Shown here: positions 43,777-55,088 of the stretch, piece by piece
How positions within the stretch are numbered: the stretch's first letter is position 1
How the letters are laid out: each line of letters starts with the position of its first letter
Assembly: GCF_027595985.1 (NCBI RefSeq)
Contig: NC_073304.1
Coordinates: forward strand, 47,409,137 to 47,473,136
Length of the DNA stretch: 64,000 nt
Reading direction: 5' to 3'
From: Sorex araneus
Lineage: Eukaryota > Chordata > Mammalia > Eulipotyphla > Soricidae
Notes under the pieces: generated by a model
Database searches by the model: none
Told to the model about the DNA's origin: nothing
What the model saw: only the letters and a program-made list of their open reading frames with translations
Translations under genes and position numbers: made by a program

Positions 43777-43884
43777 AAGACTCATTTAAAAAAACAATTA
43801 TAATGTTTACTTCATAATGTCACTATAGATATTAATATTACTTTCAGATATTATATATTACAAGGGTGCTGAGGGTCTCCCATT

Positions 43885-43980
43885 AAGGCCCTCCTGACAC
43901 CACCAGGAATGATCCTTGAGCGCGGAGCCAGGGGTAACCTCTGAGCACAGTGAGGGTGGGCTCCCCAAACAAAAACAAAA
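43885..43980 (+). repeat. SOR-like SINE 3' half
   Basis: 'gagcgcggagccaggggtaa' and 'ccccaaacaaaaacaaaa' mark a 5'-truncated copy. Confidence 0.7.
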
Positions 43981-44069
43981 GTACAAATAATTTGACATTA
44001 ATTCATTTAGTAGTGATGATTGTGTTAGTTATCTATGACTACAGAAAAATTATCTCAAAGCTTAGCTTA

Positions 44070-44252
44070 GGGGCCGGAGCAATAGCATAGCGGGTAGGGT
44101 GTTTGCCTTGCATGCGGCCGACCCGGGTTCGATTCCCAGCATCCCATATGGTCCCCTGAGCACCGCCAGGAGTTGTTCCTGAGTGCAGAGCCAGGAGTGA
44201 CCCAAAAAGCAACAACAACAACAACAACAACAAAAACAAACAAACAAAAACC
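44070..44252 (+). repeat. A-type SOR SINE, young, (CAA)n tail
   Basis: The head and B box 'gggttcgattccc' are intact. About 15 bp before the tail are missing. The tail is (CAA)n then (CAAA)n. It is flanked by CTTAGCTTA at 44061-44069 and 44253-44261. Confidence 0.92.
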
Positions 44253-44277
44253 CTTAGCTTAAAGCTACTCAGTCTTG

Positions 44278-44462
44278 GGGCTGGAGAGATAGCACAGCGG
44301 GTAGGGCGTTTGCCGTGCACGCGGTCGACCCGGGTTCAAATCCCAGCATCCCATATGGTCCCCTGAGCACCGCCAGGGGTAATTCCTGAGTGCAGAGCCA
44401 GGAGTAACCCCTGTGCATCACCAGGTGTGACCCAAAAAAGAAAAAAAAAAAACCAAAAAAAC
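44278..44462 (+). repeat. A-type SOR SINE, young, 17-bp TSD
   Basis: Flanked by a perfect AAAGCTACTCAGTCTTG at 44261-44277 and 44463-44479. Its A-box region is tagcacagcggg. It inserted directly beside the copy at 44070-44252. Confidence 0.94.
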
Positions 44463-44645
44463 AAAGCTACTCAGTCTTGCTTTAGCACCTGCTTTGCAGC
44501 AATAAAAACATTTTCTCTCATAGTTTCTGTGGGTCAAGAATCTGGGTTCTCTGTGCCATTCCCAAAGCTACAGTAAATATGAAGCTGGCATTATGACTGC
44601 TTTAAGCATGATGTGGAAGGTAAAAATTATCAGTGGGTTAATAAA

Positions 44646-44893
44646 GGACTGGAGCGATAGCACAGCAGTTAGGGCGTTTGCCTTGCACACAGCCGACCCA
44701 GGCTCAATTTCTTCGTCCCTCTGGGAGAGCCTGGCAAGCTACTGAGAGAATCCTGCCTGCACGGCAGAGCCTGGCAAGCTACCTGTGGCATATTTGATAT
44801 GCCAAAAACAGTAACAACAAGTCTCACAATGGAGATATTACTGATGCCTGCTCGAGCAAATCGATGAAAAACGGATGACAGTGCTACAGTGCT
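44646..44893 (+). repeat. R-type tRNA SINE
   Basis: Head 'ggactggagcgatagcacag', a full body, the RTE-like block and a cagtgctacagtgc tail. TAATAA(A/G)GGA on both sides is a likely target duplication. Confidence 0.92.
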
Positions 44894-45866
44894 AATAAGG
44901 GATTATTTTTCTTTTGCTGTTTTTGAGGCATTTTTCTCCTTGCTGACTCTTGGCTGCCAATCTTCAGTCTTTGCCTCTATCACCTCTCATCCTAACGCTG
45001 GTTCCTTCAGCACAAGTAAGCAGGATTATTAACAATCTAGATTTGAAACACAGATGGCCTGTCTCTGTCACAGTCATTCAAGCCTCTTGTTGGACCAAAT
45101 CCAGGCTCTGTGAAAAAGACTTACAAATGAAAAGCAACACATGGGTAGAGCAGGTCTCTTGTCTGCTTTTCTGGAGGCATCTCTAAGACACACACCCCCT
45201 CACCACCCCAAAGAGACCTGTACGTAAATCAGACCCTGTGCATAAAACAGACCCTTCTAAATATACTCTTGAAGAAAAATCTGAGTTTTGAGTGAAGATA
45301 ACAAAAATATAAACACATTGAAGGAGAAAACATTTTTGTCTATTTGGTCTACTTTCGATTGATGGTCAGATGAAAGTCTATTTTCCATTTCTCATGTTTA
45401 TAATTCTTTTTTCCCTTTGTACTTTAATTTTCACATTAGTTTTCTAAATAAGTCAATGTTGAAGATATTCACTGCCAACTATATCATACAGTCACAGATT
45501 AACTTTTAAAACACTTAAAATTCACTGCTCTAAGTTCCAGCTTGCCTGATGTGACATTTTGCTCACATTTGGAAGATAGCTTTTTGGTTTCCGCTTAGTT
45601 TTCTGGGAAGTCATTTTACCTTGGATATGCCACTCATAGTCAATAAGTCATTATATTTTGTCTTTCAGCTGAATTGAGAATTCTCAATTCAGGTGGTTTA
45701 TAAGCTGGGAGGATTGAAAGAAGTCTTCCAATTCTTTATAAACTATGTTGCGTGTATTTTCATACCAAATATTGTGCCAAAAAGAAACCGATGCCAACAT
45801 GCTAACAACTTCATTGTTTATCCAGCTGTTCATATAATGTACTACCAGACTAATCTTAAGCCTCAG
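44894..45866. other. Non-coding, nothing recognised
   Basis: The 78-codon frame at 44950-45186 has no family resemblance. Confidence 0.4.
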
Positions 45867-46030
45867 TGACCCGAGAAATAGCACAGTGGGTAGGGTCTTT
45901 GCTTTGCATATGGTTGACTAGGGTTCAACCCTTGGGACCCCATTTGGTCCCCTGAGTCCATCAGAAGTGATACTTGAGTGAAGAGCCAGGAGTAAGGTGT
46001 GGTTCCCCAAATCAAAATCAACAAGCCAAA
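45867..46030 (+). repeat. SOR-like SINE
   Basis: 'gagaaatagcacagtgggta', 'gggttcaacccttggg' and 'gagccaggagtaaggtgtgg' are clear. It is moderately diverged. Confidence 0.82.
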
Positions 46031-46127
46031 TAAAAAATCCCATAAATCATCTTTGAGGTTTTGTGTATTAAAATCTATGTCTCACTGAATTACATGGTAA
46101 CATTTCACTACAGTGTATTTAAATTTT

Positions 46128-46288
46128 TTGGTTTTGGGGCCTCACCAGCAGTACTTAGAGGCTACTCTTGGTTCTGTGCTTAGGGGTCATTCTTGGTATT
46201 GTGCAAGGGACCATGGGGTGACAGGAATCAAACCTGGCCTCCCACATCAAAGCGTATGATCAGCCTGTTGAACTCTCTGGCCTCCACT
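46128..46288 (-). repeat. Old SOR-like SINE
   Basis: On the minus strand 'ggaggccagagagttcaaca', 'aatgacccctaagcacagaa' and 'ggccccaaaaccaaaaaa' are in order. Confidence 0.75.
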
Positions 46289-46471
46289 CTGTAATATTTT
46301 TAAATTGTCTTTTGTTTCCAATTGGATTCTAAGCACTTCCTATGAGTTAAGGGTCATTGTAAGATTCATTTACCTTTGCTTAAAATATACTTCGTTTTAC
46401 TTCAACTAGACATTGTATTTGATGGCTTTAGCATTTTACTAGCAAAAATTAAAAAATTATCATTTCTTCAT

Positions 46472-47612
46472 CACAGCGGGTAGGGCGTTTGCCTTGCATT
46501 CAACCGACCCGGGTTTGATTCCTCTGTTCCTCTCGGAAAGCCTAGCAAGCTATCAAGAGTATCCCACCTGAATGCCGGCTAGTTCAGCCCTTTTGGAAAA
46601 CAGTATGGACAATTCTCAAAAAACTTGAGGTTGAGCTCCCATTTGACCCAGCAATACCACTGCTGGGAATATATCCCAGAAAAGCCAAAAAGTATAGTCG
46701 AAGTGACATATGCACTTATATGTTCACCGCAGCACTGTTTACAATAGGCAGAATCTGGAAAAAACCCGAGTGCCCTAGAACAGATGACTGGTTGAAGAAA
46801 CTCTGGTACATATATACAATGGAATACTATGCAGCTGTTAGAAAAAATGAGGTCATGACGTTTGCATATAAGTGGATCTACATGGAAAGTATCATGCTAA
46901 GTGAAATGAGTCAGAAAGAGAGAGACAGACATAGAAAGATTGCACTCATCTGTGGAATATAGAATAATAGACTATAAGACGAACACCCAAGAATAGTAGA
47001 AATAAGTACCAGGAGGTTGTCACCATGGCTTGGAGGCTGTTCTCTCATCCTGGGCAACTCAGAGAAGGGAACAGCAAGTAAAATGTGGTTGTTGGTCATG
47101 TGGGGGAAAGATGATGCGGGCCAAATATAGACTAGAGACTGAACGCAATGGCCACTCAACACCTTTATTGCAAACCACAACACCTAATCAGAGAGAGAGA
47201 ACAAAAGGGAATACCCTGCCATAGTGGCAGTGTGGGGTGGGGGGAGACGGGACTGGGAAGGGGGGGTGGGATGTTGGGTTTACTGGTGGTGCAGAATGGG
47301 CACTGGTGAAGGGATGGGTTATCAAACTTTGTAAGGGAGAAACATGAGCACAAAAATGTATAAATCTGTAACTGTACCCTCACGTTGACTCACTAATTAA
47401 AAATAAACTATAAAAAAAAAATTAAAAAAAAATAAAATAAAAAAAAAAAAAAAAAAAAAAAAGAGTATCCCACCTACCCCTATGGCAGAGCCTGACAAGA
47501 TACCCATGGCGTATTTGATATGCCAAAAACAGTAACAAGTCTCACAATGGAGACATTACTGGTGTCCACTGGAGCAAATTGATGAACAATGGGATGACAG
47601 TGCTATAGGGCT
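46472..47612 (+). repeat. R-type tRNA SINE interrupted by an L1
   Basis: The SINE runs 46472-46569 (from 'cacagcgggtagggcg', so about 16 bp of head are missing) and resumes at 47461 with 'agtatcccacctacccc', finishing in the RTE-like block and a gatgacagtgctatagg tail. The join is exact at the L1 target duplication. Confidence 0.92.
46570..47460 (+). mobile_element. 5'-truncated L1 with open ORF2 C terminus, 15-bp TSD
   Basis: Flanked by AAGAGTATCCCACCT at 46555-46569 and 47461-47475. The first 393 bases (46570-46962) are one open frame of 130 codons plus stop, reading the L1 ORF2 C terminus: 'LPFDPAIPLLGIYP' then 'TAALFTIGRIWKKPECP' and 'LWYIYTMEYYAAVRKNE'. A 3' UTR with a G-rich tract follows, then a long A-rich tail (about 47408-47460). 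The lack of breaks and the perfect duplication show a young insertion. It is only the tail end of an L1 and makes no active enzyme. Confidence 0.93.
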
Positions 47613-48811
47613 ACATTTTCCTAAATTTGATTTCTGATACTCATAACAAAAGTCATGATGGAAAAGGGACTATTCTCAGTGGTGCTGAGGTTAATGGGTC
47701 ATTCCCTGCCATCTGTGGCTTGACCCCAGCTGCTGTCAAGGGTTGAGATGGGGTGGGTTGATCTCGGGATCCCACACGTTGTATGATGTAATTGCTCCAC
47801 CACCTTAGCTATCTTCCTTGCCATCAAGGCAAATATTGTTGAGACTAGACTAATTCCTGAGTATTTGCAGATTTCAAAAATTCTCTGGAAGATTGAATTT
47901 TCACCTTACTGATATGACGAAAGACCTGTTGATTTGCTTCCTTGATTAGGCATTTACAGAAAGGCAGGGATTGAACCTAGCTTTCCTCTGCCTGAACGCA
48001 GTATTGAGACTACCCAGAACTGCAATCCTAGTGTTGGAATGACAAGAGAAGACTGGAAGGATTCTGTTTCAGGAAGATAACGTTCTTTACGCAATGCTAA
48101 ATTATCTAGTAAACAAAATTTTATCTGTTTAATTTTGTTGACTATGAGTGGCTATTACCTGAATGAAACGGAAACATTTTAATTTACTTAATGTCTACAA
48201 CAATAGGAAGAATATCTATATTCATAAGAAATTTTCTCAGGCATTTATTATTTTCATCTTTGGATAGCCTACAAGAAAAAAACCTCATGTGCCACAATGA
48301 GAAAATTCCTGTTATTTTACAGAACTTCTGAGTAAGTTTTAGTAAACTCTTCCTGAATTTACTTATATTTTAGGAGATATTATTGAAAAACACCTTTTAT
48401 TTAATAACTATTATATATTTATAGTCTTCTGTAGTGTGTGTTTGTTAATATGGGAAAAATGGTGAATTTGGGGAACTCGAAAGAAAGATGTAACAGATGA
48501 TACTTTCTAAAAATAGTTGAAAGGGTCACATTGCAACAGCTTAATTTATTAAAATATGTATTTTATTATACAGAGACCTAAAATATTAAATCTCAAATGT
48601 AAGGTATAATTTAGATATAATCTCTGACAGTGGTTTAGCATTCTTTCATTGCACAAAACTGCCAGCCTTAGGTCTTATAAAGAGGCAACTGCAGAAACTA
48701 AACACATCTCAGATTGCGTCTTCCCCTGACCTCAGTTCCTGGAGCAAGTAAGAAGATCAGTAAAGGCTGCTTCTGTAAGAATGCTGCAACTGCCTTAAGA
48801 ATATTATAGAG
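47613..48811. other. Mostly unassigned; possible SINE trace at 47680-47815
   Basis: 'cagtggtgctgaggttaatg' at the start suggests a badly decayed minus SOR copy. The rest shows nothing. Confidence 0.35.
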
Positions 48812-48970
48812 GACTGAGAGATAGTACAGCATGTAATTCCTTGCACTCAGCTGACCGGGACTCAATCCTTAGCATGATTCTCAGAGCCCTGATGTGATCA
48901 ATGGGGATCCCCAGAGATCCCCAGTGGAGAGCCAGGAGTAAGCCTCGAACACAGCTGATTTTGGCCCGAA
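48812..48970 (+). repeat. SOR-like SINE
   Basis: 'gactgagagatagtacagca', 'ccgggactcaatccttagca' and 'gagccaggagtaagcctcga' are present in order. Confidence 0.8.
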
Positions 48971-49218
48971 ACATTCCTCCTCCTCCCCTTGAAAAATAAA
49001 AAGAACATTATAGAAACATATAATTGGGAGTCAGATATGAGTAATTACATAGCCAAAGATCAACAAAGAAATAGTCTAAACAGTGTACTGTACATTTTCT
49101 TGTTTCAACTAAAAAATACTGTTTTCTTCTTCCTTTTCCTTTACTTTCCTGCACCACCCTCTCTCTCTCCATATCTTTCTCTCCCATGCCCACCCACACT
49201 TCCCCTCTCTATCTGTTT

Positions 49219-49387
49219 CATTCTCAAACTTGAACATGTTTGAGAATCACCCAGAGGGTTGTCAACCCACAGCCAGCTGGCTGGCCCCACAGAGGATCTG
49301 ATTCAGCAGGCCCAGGGTGGGACCAGAGAATTGCATTTCAAACAAGTTCCAGCAGGTGCTGACGCTGTCTTTTGAGAGTCACAGTCC
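49219..49387 (+). mobile_element. MER5A (hAT-Charlie) fossil
   Basis: It starts at 'cattctcaaacttgaacatg', passes 'gagaatcacccagaggg' and 'atctgattcagcaggcccag', and continues 'agaattgcatttcaaacaag' before 'gcaggtgctgacgctg'. This is the MER5A consensus order over nearly full length. Confidence 0.8.
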
Positions 49388-49691
49388 AGAGTGTGGAGAT
49401 GTTCAGTTCAGAGAGCATGAATTTAGATGGCGAGTGTATGCCTGGTTCATCCGAGTGTTTGGGTTTTATGGGATTCCTTCTCTGTCCTAAAATTTGAGTA
49501 ATGCCTGGTCCACTCAGTTTCTGATGGACTTTTGGAACCAAAATAACAGTTCCAATTGTTATCCTTTATTAAACTGGCTGAGTAGCCTAAAATTCAAATC
49601 CAAAAATATTCCAGAAACATCATAGAAATCAGTAGTTGCAATTTCTGTCCAGATACCCTGGGGATATAAGAAAAAACGAATCATGAATCAC

Positions 49692-49969
49692 AAAATCCCG
49701 TTAATCGTCGATTTCTCGAGCGGGTTCAGTAACCTCTCATTCATTCATCCGTTCCCTGAGATCTTAGAAGTCTCTCTTGACTAGGCCCTCCCAACGATGT
49801 TGCACTGGAGGCTCTTTCAGGGTCAGGGGAATGAGATAAAGCTTGTTACTGGATTTAGCATATGAATATACCATGGGAAGCTTGCAAAGCTGTCCCATGT
49901 GGGCAGGAAACTCTCAGAAGCTTGCCAATTTCTCCCAGAGGGAGAAGCAGGCTACAAGATATTGTGTGG
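49692..49969 (-). mobile_element. C-type element with RTE-like 3' end
   Basis: On the minus strand it shares with 39027-39289 the 'atcttgtagcctgcttctcc' start, the 'ggcaagct' body, 'ctcattcccctgaccctgaa' and 'gagcctccagtgcaac', then a decayed end with 'cccgctcgagaaatcgacga' before 49692. No tRNA head is present. Confidence 0.7.
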
Positions 49970-52220
49970 CCACAAAGCCGCAAAGGAAAAAAACAAGAGG
50001 GAAAAATAAACTCCCCCAACCCATATAATTTCCTCTTTTCTGCTCTTGTTTCTAAGTACATTGAGTCTAAGAACAGAAAGAAATTAAGTATATTTGAAAG
50101 GACAACCCAGGCGACACTGAGAGTTCATGCACCCTCTCTTTCTCAGTTCTCCGGTTCAGTGCTCATCTCTCTCCCTTCATGCAGCAGAGACTCCTGGGCC
50201 TGCATGTGCAGTGACTTTATATCTTCTCTCCTCTCCAAGTGAAAAGAACATGAAAAATAGATTCCTTTATCTAGCAAATGTAGCTCACAACCAGAACAGT
50301 GGGACTAGGTCTGAAGCTGCTCTATTCTCATCCTTACCCAGCAGCCTGGTCTGATGCACAGAAGCACAATTGCATAGACCCCTACACCCACTGGCACCCT
50401 ATTGGGTGCCTCCACCTGCCAGGTTCACATGGATTTTATCAGGTAGGATATTACATGCTGTAATAAACAGAAAGGGTCACTAAGTTCTTGGATAAAGCTA
50501 CACAAATTCACTTAATAGTAATGAAACGCTAACAGAAGAGTATAGGAAACTGTTCACCATTAAACTACCCGGGGATGAAAGACCGTAGGTCACTGTTTAC
50601 TCAGAAAAGTTCAACCTCTTCTTTTGAAGAAAAGTCATCTCCAAAAATATTACAAAATTATGTTTATTGATTCCCTTGGGGCCTTTTAAAATGGGCTTAA
50701 CAATATTTTTGCAATTACTTCCAAAGTGAGAACATGACACATGCACTTTCTCTGACAATGAAACACAGACATATAAACACATTAAGTTCAATGGACATTC
50801 GACTTTGAAAACCACTACATTTCTGTCATATCATAGTCTCAATTATTCCTGAAATTTGGTCATTTCACAGTTTAAAAAAATTACACGTGCATTTCCAGAT
50901 TAATACCGTCACTGAGATAAATCAGAGGTGAAATAGAGGTTGCAACAAAGTTGTAAATAAAGCAAATACTCCTATCTTTGGAAAGAATGCCTGTGTGGGG
51001 AGCTCAGGGCTGTCGTCATGGAGCTGGCTCTCTGTCATGGCATCTGTGTTCATGAGGCACGCAGGAACCCTAGTATACTGACATCCCTCTTAAGCTCTTT
51101 CACCAAAGAGGACAGCTCTTACCTGCAAGCTACGCTTACAGTTGAGTCTAACAGCGTCAGCTGTATTTCCCCACTTTTTCCTTTTGGTTATAGTATTGTT
51201 AACCTTTGTAAACATTTACATGTATCATTAAAGTGCTTAGGCTTGCTTTAGCTGAGCCACATTCAGCTCTGAGTTTGATAGCATGTCGCTCTCAGGATGC
51301 TCAATTAGACCTGAAGGTATCCACAGAGCAGAATCGGGCTGTTAGCAGGAAGCTGTTCCCTGTTAAAGTCCTTGCCTCCACCCTGTGCCAAATGCCCTGC
51401 TGCTTCTCAGAGTTAGAGCTAAGGGTAGCTCTTGGGTAAGTTAAGTAACACTGCTTTACATAGAACCATAAATCTCTCTCCTCCAGTGAATCCATCGATA
51501 TGATAAAACTACAAAAGAAACGTCCCCTATATTGAAGTAACATTTTGTCCCTCACTCCCAAATTTGACTCCTGTGGGCGTCCCTGCATCAATACACAAAA
51601 CACAGGACTCCAAAAAAGAAAAAAAAAATTCAGTTCTTTTCTGATGTGGGACATCTTATCTTGCATCCCCTTATTTTAACTTCTCCCCACCAGAGTCAGG
51701 AAGGTGCTCTAGATGGTAACTGGAGCAAGTCCTGGGGACTGCCTGCATTGCTCATTTTTCCACCTCAGTGCTCTGAGTAGCACTCAGTTCTCTGAATTCA
51801 GGCAAGCCTAAATTCAGGTGGCAAGGAACAGAATTAAATAGGGACAGTTCTTACATGAAAGAAACAAATAACTTCACTAGAAATGGAAAAGGTAAGAATT
51901 TTTAAGGATGTCCATCATATAATTGCCAACAATGGTGCTCCTTATTGGACTCCAAGGCCCAGAGGTCTCAACATCTTTCTAAAAATGTTGGGACACCAAG
52001 CACATGTGTTGAGACAATTAGCCTCATCACTTTAAGAGTGAACTTGTGCATGAATCTGGAGTGACAATAGTGTTAGGTATAGCAAATGTTTTTGAAAATA
52101 CAGTTGAATGTTTTATTGCAGAAGATTACCTTGAGGAAGTTAAAATGTAGATTTTTTTCATCATGCTGTTGATGTAAAATGTGATCGGTTCTGCAGCTTA
52201 CCAGAGATCATAAAAGATTG
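49970..52220 (-). other. PTGDR: Downstream of PTGDR: probable 3' UTR and flank
   Basis: No repeat that I can name lies between 49970 and the PTGDR stop, so much of it may be 3' UTR. Minus-strand AATAAA copies at 52112-52117 and 50663-50668 are candidate poly(A) signals (about 105 and 1,555 bases past the stop). I cannot choose between them. Short frames here have no family resemblance. Confidence 0.4.
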
Positions 52221-52460
52221 TCACAGAGTTGATTCCACTTTTGTTTGGCAGGAATGATTGTACCAAGGCCTATATGTAAGAGGCTTTATGAAGATCTTGT
52301 GGAAAAGCATCCGAAACACTGATGTTCTAAAAATGATGAAAATCCAAGGGTCCACGATTGAGATCACAGAGAAAAAACGTGAGGCAAGGAGGTCGTCTGA
52401 TTCTTTATAGGCTTCAGTTTTCTTGGGGTCGATTATAAATGCTCCATAGTAAGCACGATA
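52221..52460 (-). CDS. PTGDR: PTGDR exon 2: TM7 and C-terminal tail of DP1 receptor
   Basis: This exon encodes the last 79 residues (277-355) of the prostaglandin D2 receptor DP1. It opens in phase 0 after acceptor AAACAG with 'YRAYYGAF', the start of extracellular loop 3, and ends at TGA 52221-52223. TM7 lies at about 302-322 and reads '[18 protein letters not shown]'. Arg304 is the family carboxylate-binding arginine and D313-P314-xx-F317 the DPxxF motif. The tail '[14 protein letters not shown]' is clear, and the protein ends 'VESTL'. Loop 3 ('[17 protein letters not shown]') and the last 20 residues differ much from human as I recall it; the human loop-3 N-glycosylation sequon is absent. 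The frame is short and has no internal ATG start, so simple ORF searches miss it. Confidence 0.95.
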   Translation of the reverse strand, partial: YRAYYGAFIIDPKKTEAYKESDDLLASRFFSVISIVDPWIFIIFRTSVFRMLFHKIFIKPLTYRPWYNHSCQTKVESTL

Positions 52461-53361
52461 CTGTTTAAAAGAAAAAAAATTTCATTAAAATATGAAAATA
52501 GTTTATGGGAGTGATAAATTCACTTTACTTAGGAAACATCACTGTTCTCTAAGAACAAGGTAGCTTCGCTTGAAAGAATTATTTTTTGATAAATTTAGGA
52601 ACAGCTAAAACTGCCACAGATGAGGGCTGCAAGAGAGGTGCCTGGAGGGTTCAGAGCAGACATGGAATGTCATGGAAGTGGGGAGCTCCAAAGAGACCCA
52701 GATAAAGTCCCCATGACCCAAAGTTTATCTTTACCTGCTGTGAAGCTGCAGGGCTGGAGCTCCCCCCTCCCATCCAGCCATGAAGGGGAAGAGCTGAGAT
52801 AGGACAAAAGCAGTTCACTGACTTTTTTCTAGACTCCTCCTACTAATGTAAAAACAGATTCTCTTTCCATAGACTGTTATGTTTCATTCTCTCTCTTACT
52901 CCTTCTGCCTAGTATAAGAGGATTCTTAGTACATAAGTAAAAGAAGATCCTTAGTACAGAAGTCCTCCTGTGGAATGTCACATAAGGTGTCAATGAAATA
53001 GAAGCTTTCCATCCAGGTGTAGGGGACTGGAAACATTCCAGTGAAAATCCAGGTTTGCAAAAGGATATGTTCGATTCACCTAGATTATCTCTCCTATTCT
53101 TTTTAGTGGTTGGCTCCGTCTATTTGGACTTGAGAAGGAGAGAGACAGACAGACAGGCAGAGAATTAAGTCTAGGTGTCTATGCCCAACCATTCCTATTG
53201 TCTTGATCTTCTCCTGAGATCTCTGTATTTCCTCAAAGCCCCATCCATGGCAGGAAGCCATTCAACCAACACTATCTAGACCTGAACTACCACTTTTCCC
53301 CATGCTATTAAACCACCACTTTTTTCTTGACTATATTATATTCCAAGTGCTATTAAGATTT

Positions 53362-53609
53362 AGGGCTAGAGCTATAGCACAGCGGGTAGGGCATTTGCCT
53401 TGCACTCGGCCGACCTGGGTTCAATCCTCCACCCCTCTTGGAGAGCCCAGCAAGCTACTGAGAGAATCTCGCCCGCAGGGCAGAGCCTGGCAAGCCACCC
53501 GTGGCGTATTTGATATGCCAAAAACAGTAACAACAAGTCTCACAATGGAGACGTTACTGGTGCCCGCTTGAGCAAATTGATGAGCAAGGGGAGGACAGTG
53601 ATACAGTGA
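53362..53609 (+). repeat. R-type tRNA SINE
   Basis: A complete copy antisense to PTGDR. The A-box region is 'tatagcacagcgggtaggg', the B-box 'gggttcaatcc'. The RTE-like block 'gttactggtgcccgcttgag' is followed by a cagtgatacagtgat tail. ATT(A/G)AGATT on both sides may be the target duplication. Confidence 0.92.
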
Positions 53610-54281
53610 TTGAGATTCAAAACCATACTGGGACACAGTGGAATCTAGTCAGACAGATAATTTGTAAACTCAGCATTTGTGGGAGAGTGCACAGAATAAG
53701 AGCACAGATTAGATCTACTTAGGGCAATCAAGGAAAATCTCTTGGAGAAAGCATACTTTCCCGTGTTTCTTTACATCTCTACTTTATTTTCTATATTATT
53801 TAATTTAGATTTCATTTTATTTCAGCAGATTTGCTGCTTCCACCACATGCATTTAGGAAGGCATATTCCCTGGAAACCCTATTATCATAGTTTAATGATG
53901 ATTAATGCCCATCTAAGACTACTCTTTCTAGAATCTTTCCTGACAATTTTTACTTTATTAATTTCATCTCATGAAACTTCTGTGGAATACAGTCACTATC
54001 TCTATATTATAGATATAGACACTGACTATATGCCCCAAGTTCTATCTCCTATCAAGATTCACCTCAATCAGGATTCCCTTCATATGGTATGTCATATGTT
54101 TTCCCTCTCAAGAAGCTTCTCTCAGGCAGCAACTTAGCATATCAACTTTAGAGTTCAACTGTCTGGGTAAGATTGAATCCCCTTATTGGTGTGAGATTTA
54201 AATGATGTTATGAGTTTTGAAAACAGGCCTTAGCATATCATTAGCATATAACACAATAATTAGCTATTATTATTGTATTGG

Positions 54282-54545
54282 ACTGGAGCGATAGCACAGA
54301 AGATCGGACATTTGCCTTGCACGCAGCTGACCTGGGTTTGATTCCTCTGTCCCTCTCAGAGAGGCTGGCAAGCTATCTAGACTATCCCACCCACATGGCA
54401 GAGCCTGTCAAGCTACCCATGCCATATTCGATATGCCAAAAACAGTAACAACAAATCTCACAATGGAGACGTTATTGGTGCCCACTCAAGCAAATCAATG
54501 AACAACCCACTTGAGCAAATTGATGAACAGTGCTACTACTGTGCT
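54282..54545 (+). repeat. R-type tRNA SINE with duplicated 3' block
   Basis: Head 'ggactggagcgatagcacag' and body are normal. In the RTE-like end 'cccactcaagcaaatcaatg' is followed at once by a second version 'cccacttgagcaaattgatg', about 27 bp apart, before the final cagtgctac repeat. TATTGTAT on both sides may be the target duplication. Confidence 0.88.
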
Positions 54546-54909
54546 ATTGTATCAGTTAGGAGGAACTCCTTCTAACCTCCCTTATGGGTTAATTCTCCTT
54601 CCCATCCCTGCTGTTATAATATATGTGGACAGAGGTGATACTGTCATTATTTTTCATCTCCCCCAGGAATTACAGTCTTGAATGCTTTAGGGATCAGATA
54701 TGCGCTGAATGGATAAATGGATGATAATAGGCTTTACACTTAACTAGATTTCAAAAGCTTTTTATGAGTTTGTCTTTACATTTGTTCCCTTTTTTCCCCC
54801 TTAGAGGAAAAAGGTAGCAAATTATAATTCTAATTATTTGAAAGTGCTTGACTGGTTGGAATCTGATTATGTAAATAAAACTTATATGGTTCTAAAAATT
54901 TTTGAGGGT

Positions 54910-55088
54910 GTTTTGGGGAACCACATGCAGCTGTGCTCTAGGTTTACTTCCAGCTCTGCGCTTGAGATCACTTCTGGCCTGAATCAGGGGGCCATATGGG
55001 ATGTGGAGAACAAACTTGAGTTGAACTGAATCCAGGTTGACCACATGCCAGACAAGCACCTTTTTCACTGTACTGTCTCTCCAGACCC
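54910..55088 (-). repeat. SOR-like SINE
   Basis: On the minus strand: 'ggggtctggagagacagtac', 'ccagaagtgatctcaagcgc' and 'gaagtaaacctagagcac'. About 15 extra bases lie in the B-box region. Confidence 0.75.
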
